A stretch of 64,000 bases of DNA from positions 3,760,358 to 3,824,357 of the forward strand of contig CM043959.1 in assembly GCA_014529385.2 (NCBI GenBank). Direction: 5' to 3'. The notes under the pieces were generated by a model that made no database searches, had not been told where the DNA came from, and saw only the letters and a program-made list of their open reading frames with translations. Of this stretch, positions 45,205 through 55,496 are shown in pieces. Within the stretch, counting starts at the first letter, position 1. Each line of letters begins with the position of its first letter. The position numbers were made by a program, and so were the translations under genes. Origin of the DNA: Adiantum capillus-veneris. Lineage: Eukaryota > Streptophyta > Polypodiopsida > Polypodiales > Pteridaceae.

Positions 45205-46784
45205 ATGGACGCTTCCACAGCCTCTGCATCTGCACCCACATCCACCCCTTTGTCACGCTTCATCCTCTTCCTCGAGGACACCAAATACAAAGGGAAGTTG
45301 GACCTCCACACCTTTTTTACTCGTCTCCCTGACCTTGACACCACAATTTCCCTTCACATGGATGCATTTGCCAAGATTTCTGCATTCATGGAGGAGCACA
45401 TCATAAAATATTCGGTATCTATCTCCCCACATGCACGGATCTGGGTGCCTTGCAATCTTTTGCACTACATACACAAAGGTGATCGCCCATTCTCCAAGTG
45501 GTTGTGACAATTCCAATAAATTGTCACCGACGCAAGCCATTTCTTGGACGAGCAAGCCCCAAGGGTGTCACCGCTCAAGAAGCGCAAGTTGGGGGTGGAG
45601 TACCTTTCTCAGCTAGAAACATGCATCTTCTTGGTGAGCGAGGAACCTGATTTGGAGGAGCTCCGCTTGCCATACCTTCAGGTTGGGTCCTTTATCAAGG
45701 ATACCAAGGAGCAGGAGGTTATCCCCATGAACCTTGCAGTGGAAGGAAAGACACTTCGGCTCGAGTATCCCAGGGGGCTCGAGGAAGTGGTTGAGAAATC
45801 CATCGTTGTGGCTGGCCCTAGTGACACTCAAGTGCCACTACCATTGACGAATGTGGCTATCCTAGAGGTAGAAATCAGTTGCTTCTCCTCAGTGGTAGTG
45901 GATGGGGAGGAGTATGTGTTTATGCATGATTTGGAGAAATCATTTGGCATGTGCATGGATGAATGCTTGAGCATGCTATGAAACAGCACCAAATGTCCCT
46001 TAGACAATACGCCAAATGCCCTAGAAAGCAAGCTCTTACCACTTGGGGACTCTGTTGCTGGCACTGTTGCAGTTGTATGTGCGGAGGTCCTGGCAGCAGA
46101 GCAGTTACATGTGGCTGAGGAAGAATTCCAAGCCACACAAGCCAAGGTTGAGGCCGCTAGGATGCCTATGCCATTATGCAACCTCCTATCTGATGATCCA
46201 AAGCTCGTAGATGTGGTGCATAGGAGCATTGACTTGGATGCAAAGGGCAATAGGGAGGAGGACAACAAGGAGCAGGAGGTAAACTCTATCCTAATTTTCA
46301 TGTTATTATTTTATCCTTCATTGTCTTTTTTCTCAACCTTCATTGGTTTATGACAGGACGTCGTGGAGGTTAAATATTTTGCTACAAGGATGGGTGGCAA
46401 GCAGACGGGCTTTGGACCTCAGTCTTCCCTTGCGCATTACCTAGGACAACCCCCCCTGGCGATGTGGCCATTATCCATAATGAATTTACTCCCCAAGCCC
46501 ATTTTATGACTTGTTTGTTGAAATCTTTGAGCAAGTTTTTGTGTTTGAGCACCATTGCTCAAACTGCACGTCTTGTGTTCCTAGTGCATAGATCCCTTGT
46601 ATGCACAACATTTGGCACCGGCTTCCGTGGTAAAGTGCTTGCCTAGATAGGGATACATGCTTCGATTAGCTCAACTGACCCAAAGGCCATAGCACAGTCC
46701 CTCTTGACTGGGGAGTTGCCTTATGCGCAAGAAGATAGGCGCCAGGAAATGGTCAAGAAAATTATGAACTCCTCAGATACATGA
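45205..46784 (+). pseudogene. Unknown two-exon protein relic
   Basis: One frame runs from ATG 45205 to 46278 with only three in-frame stops (TGA 45505, TAA about 45517, TGA 45979). A 78-bp intron with clean borders follows (GTAAAC at 46279, TGACAG to 46356), and the reading frame continues in exon 2. A single frameshift at a C7 tract (about 46450-46456) leads on to TGA 46782-46784, and AATAAA follows at about 46808. The first 60 residues are Ser/Thr/Ala-rich and then F-L-E-D-T-K-like; a short coiled coil (EEEFQATQAKVEAA) lies near 46117. No family is recognised. Frame conservation despite stops suggests recent loss of function. Confidence 0.55.
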
Positions 46785-46809
46785 TGTAAACTCACCTTTT
46801 TGGAAGTAA

Positions 46810-47075
46810 TAAAAAATATTCCGAATTTTCTCTTTATCTTGTACATTCTTCTAAATGTGATTTGTCAATCTTGAAAACTGTTGTAATTGGTGATATGTTT
46901 CAATAAGCTGTGTCTTTTTTGCTTGAAGTAACAATACAGCGGAAGTTGGATGCACATGATACTTCTTTCAACTTAGCTTAATTCTAGGGAAAGTATAAAA
47001 CACATCTGAGTGAAAAGAAGTGGTTTCTCTAAAGTAATGATGCAAAACCAATTGCTTTCAATTAATTTATGTTTT
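46810..47075. other. AT-rich spacer, no gene seen
   Basis: The sequence lies between two convergent relics. Confidence 0.4.
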
Positions 47076-47354
47076 TTAAGTATCTTGGGGGGTAGAAAAT
47101 CCTACCAGGTGCCAAAAAAAGGGTGCCAAAAAACCTTCTTTAGATAACTCGTAAAATCTAAGCATGGCTTGTTGAAGTCTTCTAAGGTCCACAAAAATAT
47201 TGTTCCACATTGTGTAAGGGAAGCCCTTCTCCGAATGCATTATGCATTGTTTCTTTGTGAGGTCCCCAACCCTGAGAAGATTGGGGCAACTTGATAGATT
47301 GCCTTCCTTTTTATTCTCCTTTTTCGTTGACGACACCCTACTCCGTTTCCACAA
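47076..47354 (-). pseudogene. DDE transposase fragment related to the 58.9-61.8 kb gene
   Basis: The minus-strand frame includes NNIFVDLRRLQQAMLRFYEL, which matches NNIFMDLQMLQKRMVEFYNI at about 60500-60560 over the segment just upstream of the first catalytic Asp of that transposase. The stretch before it (WKRSRVSS) also parallels WKERRQL there. The catalytic parts are not readable here. It shows that the nested element once carried, or captured, a transposase of the same family. Confidence 0.6.
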
Positions 47355-48028
47355 AGTAGAGATACGAGCAACAGAAGAGAGAAAGTCCTCTATCCATCGT
47401 TTACGTGGTTATAAGGGTCATACGCCACAAACCAGGTCGATAAATCTAAGATTCCAATGAAAGCTATTTCCTAACATAAAGTTGAAATTCCATTGAAACA
47501 TTTACAATCCATAAACAACGCCTTTTTCCCCACGTTTAAGAGGCACGGCCGCCATCCATAAACCATAAATATGATATGAGACTTAGTCTAAACTAACTAG
47601 TAATCTTGTGGGCACGTAGGTTTGCTTCATCTCGACTCTTGGCACAATGAGTCTCTAATTTCACTTCTCTTAATAAGAGGGAATGGAGAGTTTCTCGACT
47701 AATCGAGACCACCCATCCTTGACTGGCAACCTGAGCCAGCCCCCACTTTCCATCCCTCACTCACACTTTTTACCACACTATTTTACATATACAAACAGTG
47801 TTCCTTAATTAATTCCAAACACTGGTTCTTTTATACAGCCCTTCAAACAATATCAAAACAATTTAAACAAGGCCTAATGAAAACAGCCCTATATTTCAAC
47901 AAAAACAACTTTTTCAATTGTTCATGAGTTTGTCGCTACCCACGGACTTCCTCTGTCTAACCAACAGAGCCTTTGCAAAGGATTTATTTGCTAACCACAA
48001 ATCGTGCAACCTTCCCATCTCGCTAACG

Positions 48029-48148
48029 GCGAGGCATCCCACTACCCGCGAGGCATCTTGCTAACCGCTAGGCATCCCGCTACCCGCGAGGCATCTTGCT
48101 AACCGTCAGGCATCCCGCTACCCATGCGGCATCCCGCTACCCGCAAGG
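48029..48148 (+). repeat. 19-bp minisatellite, six units, alternating 38-bp order
   Basis: Units starting at 48029, 48048, 48067, 48086, 48105 and 48124 follow GCGAGGCATC[CC/TT][G/A]CTA[C/A]CC. Versions with CTACCC and CTAACC alternate in the first four, giving a 38-bp higher-order period. 47355-48028 shows no gene. Confidence 0.9.
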
Positions 48149-48381
48149 AAAAAAAGAGAGCCGATAACCTCAACTTATTCTCCACTAACCGCAAAATCAT
48201 CTCGCTACCCGCAAGGAACAAAAGATATTCTTTCAACAATTCTTCTCTTTAAATGATTCTTTCAACATGATCAACCAATTCTTCATATCAATCAATAACC
48301 ACTTATCAAACAATAACAATTTATTAAGCAATAACAATTCAACAAACAGTGACCATTTTATCAAACAGTTCTTTCACTAAT

Positions 48382-48744
48382 CTATGAAAACATATGTTTG
48401 TTTCTTGTGATAGAATCACGTTTCTCGGAGAGTTTAAGGGGTTCCCTATGCTTAGCTTCCCAAGTCATTATGAATAGCAATGCAGAATTATAAATTTGTC
48501 TTACCGGATTAGCGACATATTCAATTACCTCCCGTGTTTGAGGTTCGACGACTTCGACTTCTTCCGCAACCAATACCTCCGCTTCAGCAACGTTTGGAGT
48601 AGATGATATCTTCTTTTGCACCTTCCTTGGAGGTGGAGCGACATGAGCATCCTTCGAGCTTTGAGTCACTCGCTTTGGGGCTATCGTATCGATGTAGAGA
48701 AGAGAGAAAGAGAGAAGAGAACTCCAGAATTCCAAGGGCAACAC
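48382..48744 (-). pseudogene. N-terminal exon relic of a minus-strand gene
   Basis: The readable product is I-A-P-K-R-V-T-Q-S-S followed by P-P-P-R-K-V-Q-K-K and a Glu/Val-rich acidic stretch, up to EYVANP followed by a GTAAGAC donor-like site (about 48507). A CT-rich leader and a TATA box (48901-48910) lie upstream. It could be the 5' exon of the transposase relic whose fragment is at 47076-47354, analogous to the N-terminal exon of the 61.8-kb gene; that link is positional inference. The likely start codon is not clear. Confidence 0.4.
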
Positions 48745-48900
48745 AACGATGGTAGAGAAAGACTTGGAGATGGAGATGGCTTAAAGGTAAGAGCTCAAGG
48801 GAGAGAGGTTAAGGGAGAGAAGATAACTCCGACGTCAAGGCAAAAGAGCTTCCGCTTCTGAGAGTGTGTATATGTGTCTTCAAAGTGAGAGGAGAGGAGT

Positions 48901-48910
48901 CTTTATATAG
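48901..48910 (-). promoter_or_regulatory. TATA box of a minus-strand gene
   Basis: On the minus strand CTATATAAAG lies about 30 bp before a CT-rich 5' leader (48850-48680), a typical plant core promoter layout. Confidence 0.5.
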
Positions 48911-49339
48911 GCTCTCAAGGCCAGCTAAGAATAGAGGGATAAGTTCGCGTACGTTCGTAGCTCCCGATTTTTATTTTTTATTTTTACTTTTTTTGCGTAC
49001 ACAGATTCTGATGTACGATTTTGATTCTCCAATTTTAGAAGAAGCTTGAGCTCAAAGACAAGAACTCTAAACTTAACTCCCTCCTCTTCCTTTCCTAAAA
49101 ATACTCCTCCTTTCCTAAAATTGCTCCTTCTTTCCCAAGAGTCAACTCTTATCTCTAGATACAATCTTGAAGCTTAAGTTTCCCATCAACCTTATTGTTT
49201 TCAAGTGAATAAGGCTCATAATTAATAGTTCTAAAGTCCGATTTTTGATCCGATCATCCCATCTTAATGCTCTTTGGCTTAATAAAATGCAAATCTCAAA
49301 TATTTGCAAAGTAAATAAAATACTTTTATTGAAAAATGT

Positions 49340-50463
49340 TGGATACATTACATTCTTAACTTTTACCCTTGTCTTTGTTGTGCACAAAGCATAAAGCGAA
49401 GCTGGCATTATGTCCTCAATGTATAGGTATGTCCTAATGCGGGAGAACACATCTTTGTTTGTGGCCTTCTTTGCGAGGTTGACCTTGTTAGGAACGGGAA
49501 ATAGGTTTTCCTTAATGCCATGCTCTTTGAGAGCATCCTTAGGAGTTGGAAAATAGCCTGATAGGCTTTGGTGTTGATTCCAGCCTCATCAAAGCTTGTT
49601 GCACGTCATCATCACTAACCACATTTCTCATTTTACTCATAAGGTCCTTGGTGACTGCATCCTTAATGTGTTTACCTCGAGGTGATTGTAAGATAGAAAT
49701 CACATCCTGGGTATTGAAACAACTAGTGAGAAGGTTGACTCAATCATCTTGGTTTGTTCCACCACATGCCTCATAGATGAAGTTTCTAGCAACCAATAAA
49801 AATAAATGTTAGAAAATAGTGTGAAATAAGAATGCATCATGCAAGTAAAGACCAAATCACCTTGTGGCTGTCACTCATTGTTTGCGTGCTCCTCCCGAAT
49901 ATGCAAGAGTTTCAATGGATGAATACGTGTGTTTGTGTTCCCTTGCACCAAGCGGTGTTTCTTTCAAGTATGTGATGGTGTTGGCAAGCTTCTTAATGTG
50001 GGACTCATTTTCTTGTATTTGTTGTCGAAGAGTTTCAACCACCCTCTCCAAAGATTCAACACTCTCTTTAATGTCGTCATCTTGAGGTGAAGAGCTTGAC
50101 ATTCGTGCATCCACATATGCAAAGAAGCAACTGCACCCATACGCAACCACTTGCAATAGCATAACAAACCTGCTTCTCTCCTCCCAGAAATCAAAGAAAT
50201 GTTGAAAGTCTATTAAAGGATGGATGGAAGTGGATTATAGGATGGTAAGGGTACAAATGGCCATCCACCCAAATGTCAACATTGGTCTCACGAGCGATGT
50301 GGTGTTCCTGTGATGACCTTTGATCACCCTCAATAGCGGTCTTCGGTGCAAACACCGTGGATAAGCGAATATGTATGCTTTTGGTGTGCGGAGTACGTGG
50401 TGGTGGAAGAAAACCATTTGTGATGTCCATGAGCACCATGGAAGCTGTTGCGTGAGGAAGCAA
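49340..50463 (-). pseudogene. Unknown coiled-coil protein relic, inward-facing from the right end
   Basis: On the minus strand a CT-rich leader (50640-50470) precedes a first block (about 50430-50194) with no recognised motif. A second block from MSSSSPQDDD (50102) contains a coiled coil (ESLERVVETLRQQIQENESH), and a third lies at about 49790-49340 (VTKDLMSKMRNVVSDDDVQQ). Small introns or frame breaks separate them, and AATAAA (minus) near 49330 may be the polyadenylation signal. Together with the left-end genes it gives the nested element converging gene sets, a layout known from Mutator-type elements such as MuDR. Function unknown. Confidence 0.45.
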
Positions 50464-50819
50464 AGGATGAAAAGATAGAGGGGGAGGGGTAGGGAGATTG
50501 AGGAAGATGGGAGGAGAGAAGGAGGGAGGGGGGGGAGAGAGAGATTGGGGAGGAGGAGGAAGGTAGGGGCAAAGAGGGAGAGGAGACGGAGAGAGGAGGG
50601 AGGAGGGAGGAGGGAGAAGGAGGATAGAACAAAGTGTTTTTTACTTTTTGGGGAAAAAGATTTTTGAAAACATGGACTTTCTAAGCTTGTGAGTTAAAAA
50701 ATGGATCAAAAAATGAATTTTTGGATATGTATATATGTTGGGAGGGAGTTTTAAGTAAAAAACAAGTAAAAATGAATTTTTTCTTTAAAAATCAAATTTT
50801 GACTCTTAGTGACCCATGT

Positions 50820-51062
50820 TTTCGTTGATGTGGCCACACCCCTATGCTTCCTTCACTTTAAAAAAGCTAGAGAGAGAAAGTAACCCCTTAGGTCCACATC
50901 CTACATTTGCCTTAAAAAAAAGGCTAGAAAAGCCTACTCAAAACTACCTTCTTCAATGCCCTTGCCCCCTTAACCCCACACAACATTAGCCTTAATTCCT
51001 AAAAATTAGGATTCCTTACAAGGCCCATGCAAGGTTCATATTTCTCCTAATGAGATGTTCCA
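50820..51062 (-). repeat. Right terminal inverted repeat of the nested element
   Basis: This is the partner of 42802-43020; see that entry. Confidence 0.5.
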
Positions 51063-51237
51063 GAATACATTGTACTATTACTTTTTGCAGCAGAATGATA
51101 CCTTTTGTAATATTTGAGCATCCATTAGACTTGGTGGGAACAAGCCTCTATGGAGGAATGTATATAAGTCAATTTTTGTAACCCTAAAACCAACTTTTGA
51201 ATTAATCAAATCCGGTTATCACTGTGCATGGTGTCTG

Positions 51238-51291
<54 letters not shown>

Positions 51292-51916
51292 GGAGTGTGA
51301 CTTCTTCTCTTCCCTATACGTGCTACAAAGGGTCCATTGCTAAAGCTACACCTCCATTATCTTAGCAACGACAAGGGCTTCCCTTCAACGCCAAGAGTGT
51401 GTGAATCCGACTACGATGCGAAGAGAGCTCCTACAAGCTTCCGGGTGAGTTTTTTGCAAACCAAGTGTCCATTTGGTGAGTTCTTTTGCACCTATGGGTT
51501 CAGGCAAGTAGGACTACACATTAGGATCATATGCCATGAAAAATGGTAACTTTTATTTTGTTGCCTGTCTTTATGCGTGATTGTCGCAAGAGGTAGTTTG
51601 AGGTGGGCTATCAAGTCACAGTCCATAGGATATTGACCTCATGGCAAGGAGAGTGTATCTTGTGAATCTTGTGAAATTTCGAAATCATTTGACATAGATT
51701 CAATGAGCATTAGCGTTGTATTTTGGATTTTCTTCACTAGTGCGTTCTTGGATTTGATTTCCTTGATTAGAGATTGTCTTAAAAGGTTGAGAAGTAGTTT
51801 CACAACTATCTTCTTGTTTCCATGCGCCTACCTATTAAGCTTTGTCCTCGGCTAACATAGAGTTATTGGTTTTGTTCTTGCTATGCTAACGTCCGCTTAC
51901 GGCATACCCGCCAACA
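51063..51916 (+). repeat. Element B 3' LTR, remainder
   Basis: From 51145 on it matches LTR A (19168-19955), including the TATA region GTATATAAG, a GA repeat (51239-51282) and the CCAACA end. The part 51070-51144 would be U3 missing from copy A. The LTR end CCCGCCAACA mirrors the start TGTTGACGG at 42784, as expected for one LTR. It is not followed by a PBS. Instead ATG of another gag relic lies 12 bp on, so this is most likely a 3' LTR abutting a different element. Confidence 0.65.
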
Positions 51917-51927
51917 GTCTAGTTAGC

Positions 51928-53067
51928 ATGGCTGACAATAATAAAGAGAGTAGAATGAATATTGACAACTTTGATTTTGCACATGAAGGTGCTATTGAGA
52001 TGATGTTGCGATGTTTTTGAACTATCTTGTTACTAGGTTGCAACAAGCTATGGGAAACCCTGCCTTGCAAGCTAAAGTTACCCAACAGCTTCGTGCTTAT
52101 AGGATTTTCCTACCTCTCCCAGAAGACAGACAGCTTAGGAATTCTTGTTGAGACTTCCAAAAGAAGACTCTCTCTGATAAGAGAAGAGAAGGAATCCAAT
52201 GAAGGAGAAATAAGTAAATCTCCAAATTCATCTAAAGATGGTGGTCTCGACGATATCCAATTCCTCCCAAGAGGAAAAGATCGGCCTATAGTCCTTCCCC
52301 TTGTCACTCCAAAAGGGAAGAGAGGAGTCAAAGGAAGAAAAAGGCGAGAAAGAGGTCACCCTCTTCTCCATCTTCATCATCTTCCTCCTCTTTTGACAAA
52401 AGCAGCGGCTATTCTCTTAGAGAATACAAGAGGAGAGGACATCGCAAATCCTATCGTGCTTGGAAAAGGTCTTACAAGCTTAAAAGGTTCAAAGAGGGAG
52501 GAAAGAGTATCTCTTTTCTCCCCTATGATGGCACCTTTGGTGCTATCGACAAAGTTTTGGCTTTCATCCAAAAATTTGATGCGGTCTTTGGAGACGAGGG
52601 CTTCACAGAGTCCTCCAAGCTACGTCATGTAGCTATGCACTTTCAAAATTCTTCTTGAAAATGGGGGGCTAGCCTTCGTGGAAATGGAGAAGCTCCAAAG
52701 ACATGGAAACTCTACAAGTTTCCATCATGAAACAATTCCTTGCAAGCGACACCATAGATAAAGTGCTCACCAAATGGAAAAATTTGAGGCTGCTCTCCAA
52801 CGAGTCTATCCACAACTATGTGGACAAGTTTTGGGATTTACATCTCAAAGCTACAGTCTTTCAAAAGATAGACTTCGCCAAGAAAAAGCAACAATTTTGT
52901 GCAAGATTACCTGAAGAAATGGCTGAGTATGTCAACTCACAACGGCCAAGTATTGTCACCAAAGTCATCCACCACACTATGGTTGCTTCTCGCATTAATC
53001 TCCAACAAGGGGCTAAAAGGAATGCCAATCCCATGGAAAACAAAGACCAAAATGATTCAAGAGGGAA
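51928..53067 (+). pseudogene. Ty3 gag relic, interrupted at 53067
   Basis: ATG 51928 (MADNNKESRM) starts a gag-like protein that changes frame several times. Across frames one reads a Ser/Arg-rich region, then FLPYDGTFGAIDKVLAFIQ and, from 52703, a clear gag domain: DKVLTKWKNLRL, YVDKFWDLHLKATVF, QQFCARLPEEM. The frame stops being gag-like at 53067, exactly where TGTTAGC, the end of a minus-strand LTR, begins. The downstream part is not found in the window. Confidence 0.8.
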
Positions 53068-53966
53068 TGTTAGCAGGTCGCCGTGATAGACGTCTGCAGC
53101 ATAGTGATATGACACTAACATAATGTCAATACTCAGGGAAGTGACTCGGATGGGGCACAAAGACTCTTTGAGATCGTCGATCTCAAGAAGTGAACCTTAA
53201 CAAGCGAACACACTAACTCAATAAGCAAAGCAATCACTCAATGCTCAGGGAGATCTGCCTATGTCCTTTCTCATAGCTCTAGGTCATCACACCATTTTGG
53301 CACTTGAACAGACTCGAAATGCAACGAAACTTTAGGAGGAAGTCTAGGACACCTAGCGACACTATCCTACCAAGTCTGGTCGCAATCCAACAAGGTACCA
53401 AAATCATGATCCATCATGAAAAAGATCCTGAAAATTGCAATAGAACATACCAAAAATGTCGCCCTATGGTCTAAGAACACTCTCCTATGGTCAAAATGAC
53501 TATAAAAAGTGATTTAAGCACTAAAATCTACAATTAAGGTTCACAAATATGTAGTCGCGAACCACAACAAAATTGACAATGCTTACACTTAAATGAAAGA
53601 TAAAAGAGAGAGGAACACAATGCAAGTTTTGGAGTGAAAACTGATTACCCAATCGTTAGTTGAAGGTGGAGCAGCTTCATGGCTTGAGCGTACAACAGAG
53701 CTCTTTCTTCTCTAAAGATAAGCCTCCTTTCACATTAAGGTCATTGACCTTTATACCTAGGGTATTCTAAATGGCTAGTGGCCAATTTACATGGACTTTT
53801 ACAAATGTCATGATAGAATCACATCAAGGAATTGACCTGCTACTTTAGAATCAAGATTTACATAGAGTATCACTACACTAGCTCGGCAATATAATAGACT
53901 ATAAATGTGGTGTCCACCGGCTACATGTCCATCCAGGTGGGCGCCCACTCAATCAATCCTCAAACA
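53068..53966 (-). mobile_element. 3' LTR (899 bp) of a minus-strand LTR element
   Basis: On the minus strand it begins TGTTTGAGGATTG right after a polypurine tract, has a GGTATAAAGG box (about 53746-53755) and ends CTGCTAACA at 53068. Both ends show the short inverted TGTTxG/CxAACA. The insertion cut the gag relic to its left. The matching 5' LTR was not found in the window. Confidence 0.65.
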
Positions 53967-53979
53967 TTTCCCCCTTCCT
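53967..53979 (-). other. Polypurine tract of the minus-strand element
   Basis: On the minus strand AGGAAGGGGGAAA abuts the LTR start. Confidence 0.65.
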
Positions 53980-54050
53980 AGTTCGTGTCGTCCCTTGACA
54001 CGACCTTGTGCAGTCTTGTCATAGGGTTGTCTTCCGCTTTGTCTTGAAGG

Positions 54051-54385
54051 TTGGTCTTCAGCTTTGGAAGTACTCTGTTGTTGATGACGCTCCCCCCTTC
54101 CTATAGTGATCCATAGCTATTGTGAAGAGTTCTTTTTATGTTTTTGTCTTTGTCATTGACTTGCAATACTTCACTAGCTTTAGCACTATGAAACTCCTTA
54201 TGTTTTGTTGTTGAGATCTTTTTTGTTGAAGTTATCATTGTTTTCTGTTGTCTTTGTATGACATTCTTTGTCTTTCCACGGATCGTTGTATCTTTGTATT
54301 CAATGTTGGTCTTTAGCTTCGAAAAAGCTTTGGTGTTGATGACACTCCCCCTTCCTTGAGTGATTCATATCTGCCATGTTGTTGA
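54051..54385 (+). repeat. Direct duplication, ~257-bp offset
   Basis: The block GGTCTTCAGCTTTGGAAG...GATGACGCTCCCCCCTTCCT...GATCCATA at 54051-54130 recurs with changes at about 54308-54385. Both copies contain a second PPT-like purine run on the minus strand. Confidence 0.6.
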
Positions 54386-54582
54386 TACACGACTTGATCT
54401 TTGATTATCGAGACAACTTTCCTTCTCATTGTGTAGTCTTCTCTTTGTTTCCAGTCTTGGCCACCATGAAGAAGGATTTTAATGTTATTGAGTTTATAGA
54501 ACCAATCCTCTTTGTGGCGTGGATTTTATGATAGGTAATTTGTGTTTCCATGTCCACTATAATTTGGGTTGTCTTCAATAGG

Positions 54583-54795
54583 TCACCAATGTTGAAGCAT
54601 TGTGTGAGCTACTTTTGATTGTTGTGGATAGCTCATTTGCTGAAGGTACACTTTCTTATCATTGTAGGTCATTCTTTGACTTGCTACTATTATACCTTCT
54701 TGTTGTCGCCCGTGAAGATTAGAGATGTTCTTGATAAGTGCGTTCTGATCTGCAAATTTAGCTCCAAGTTGTTGTCGATTGATTTGGGTAGCCAT
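54583..54795 (-). pseudogene. Short Gln-rich frame in the minus-strand element
   Basis: MATQINRQQLGAKFADQNAL opens a 70-residue frame, mostly helical and Gln-rich, then TGA. It resembles an N-terminal gag or coiled-coil segment but I cannot place it. Nothing recognisable is coded between it and the PPT. Confidence 0.35.
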
Positions 54796-55496
54796 TTCTT
54801 TATTGCAGATGTAGAAGGAATATATACAAGAAGATGATGTGATTCTAAATTAGGGTCTAAAACCTGGATGACCAAAGGGAAAATCCCCGGTGGAAAAAAG
54901 TGCTTTTGGTATACGCTCTTATTGGAGTTGAGTATTTGGACTTGAAGTACCTGTCATGCAAGGTGAGTGCTTGGAAGAAACAAAGGAAGAGTGCCTAATG
55001 CAAGTGCCAATTATGGGACACTCTATATGCATACGACAAATTGGTCGAACAAAAGCATGCAATGTGGAAGATAGAGTTGATTGGTGCTTCAAGGAACAAA
55101 TGTAGCACATGTGACATCAAAGGATGTTGCAATAGCTTCCATGTTTCCAAGAAGGGTTTTCAAGGTAGAAGCTTGTCCACTCATACCTCACTATGTTGAG
55201 TGCATGAGTGTCTTTTGGACTTCCTCCTTCACTTACCACTATACTACAACAACTTTGACTCTTATGCTCACCTATACCAGCATGAGTGACACAAAGTAAT
55301 TATACTCAACTCTTCCAGCTTGAGTAGTACCTAGAATAACTAAGACGCTTAGACCACAGAAAATATTACATGAAGTTTTGGGACTAACGCCTCGCTATTT
55401 AGTGGCTTAGCTTCTCGCCTCTGACTTTTATGCCATGTATTTTTAGTGGAGACTTGGACTTATATGTTCAATGCCAGAAACCCAATTCCATAAGTT

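Larger units (their letters stand above)
42802..51062. mobile_element. Putative nested DNA transposon (about 8.26 kb) with long inverted ends
   Basis: Both ends carry a diverged inverted repeat: CATTAGGA(A/G)AAATATGAACC, then GG(A/G)TTAAGG(T/C)TAAT, then AATGTAGG, then a (G)TGG(G)CCA block, in the same order inward from each side (42806-43020; 50820-51050). A 7-bp flanking repeat GAATACA is present (8 bp with one mismatch). Genes point inward from both ends: two relics on the plus strand (43542-46784), two on the minus (47076-48900, 49340-50463). A transposase fragment related to 58.9-61.8 kb lies inside. The exact ends are uncertain because the left TIR and the flanking repeat overlap in alternative alignments. 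Confidence 0.5.

Noticed and set aside
42784-51916. The two inverted end sequences as opposed LTRs of two Ty3 elements
   Set aside because: The right one lacks a polypurine tract or PBS beside it and the left homology continues inward past LTR-like features; kept only as the alternative to a nested TIR element.
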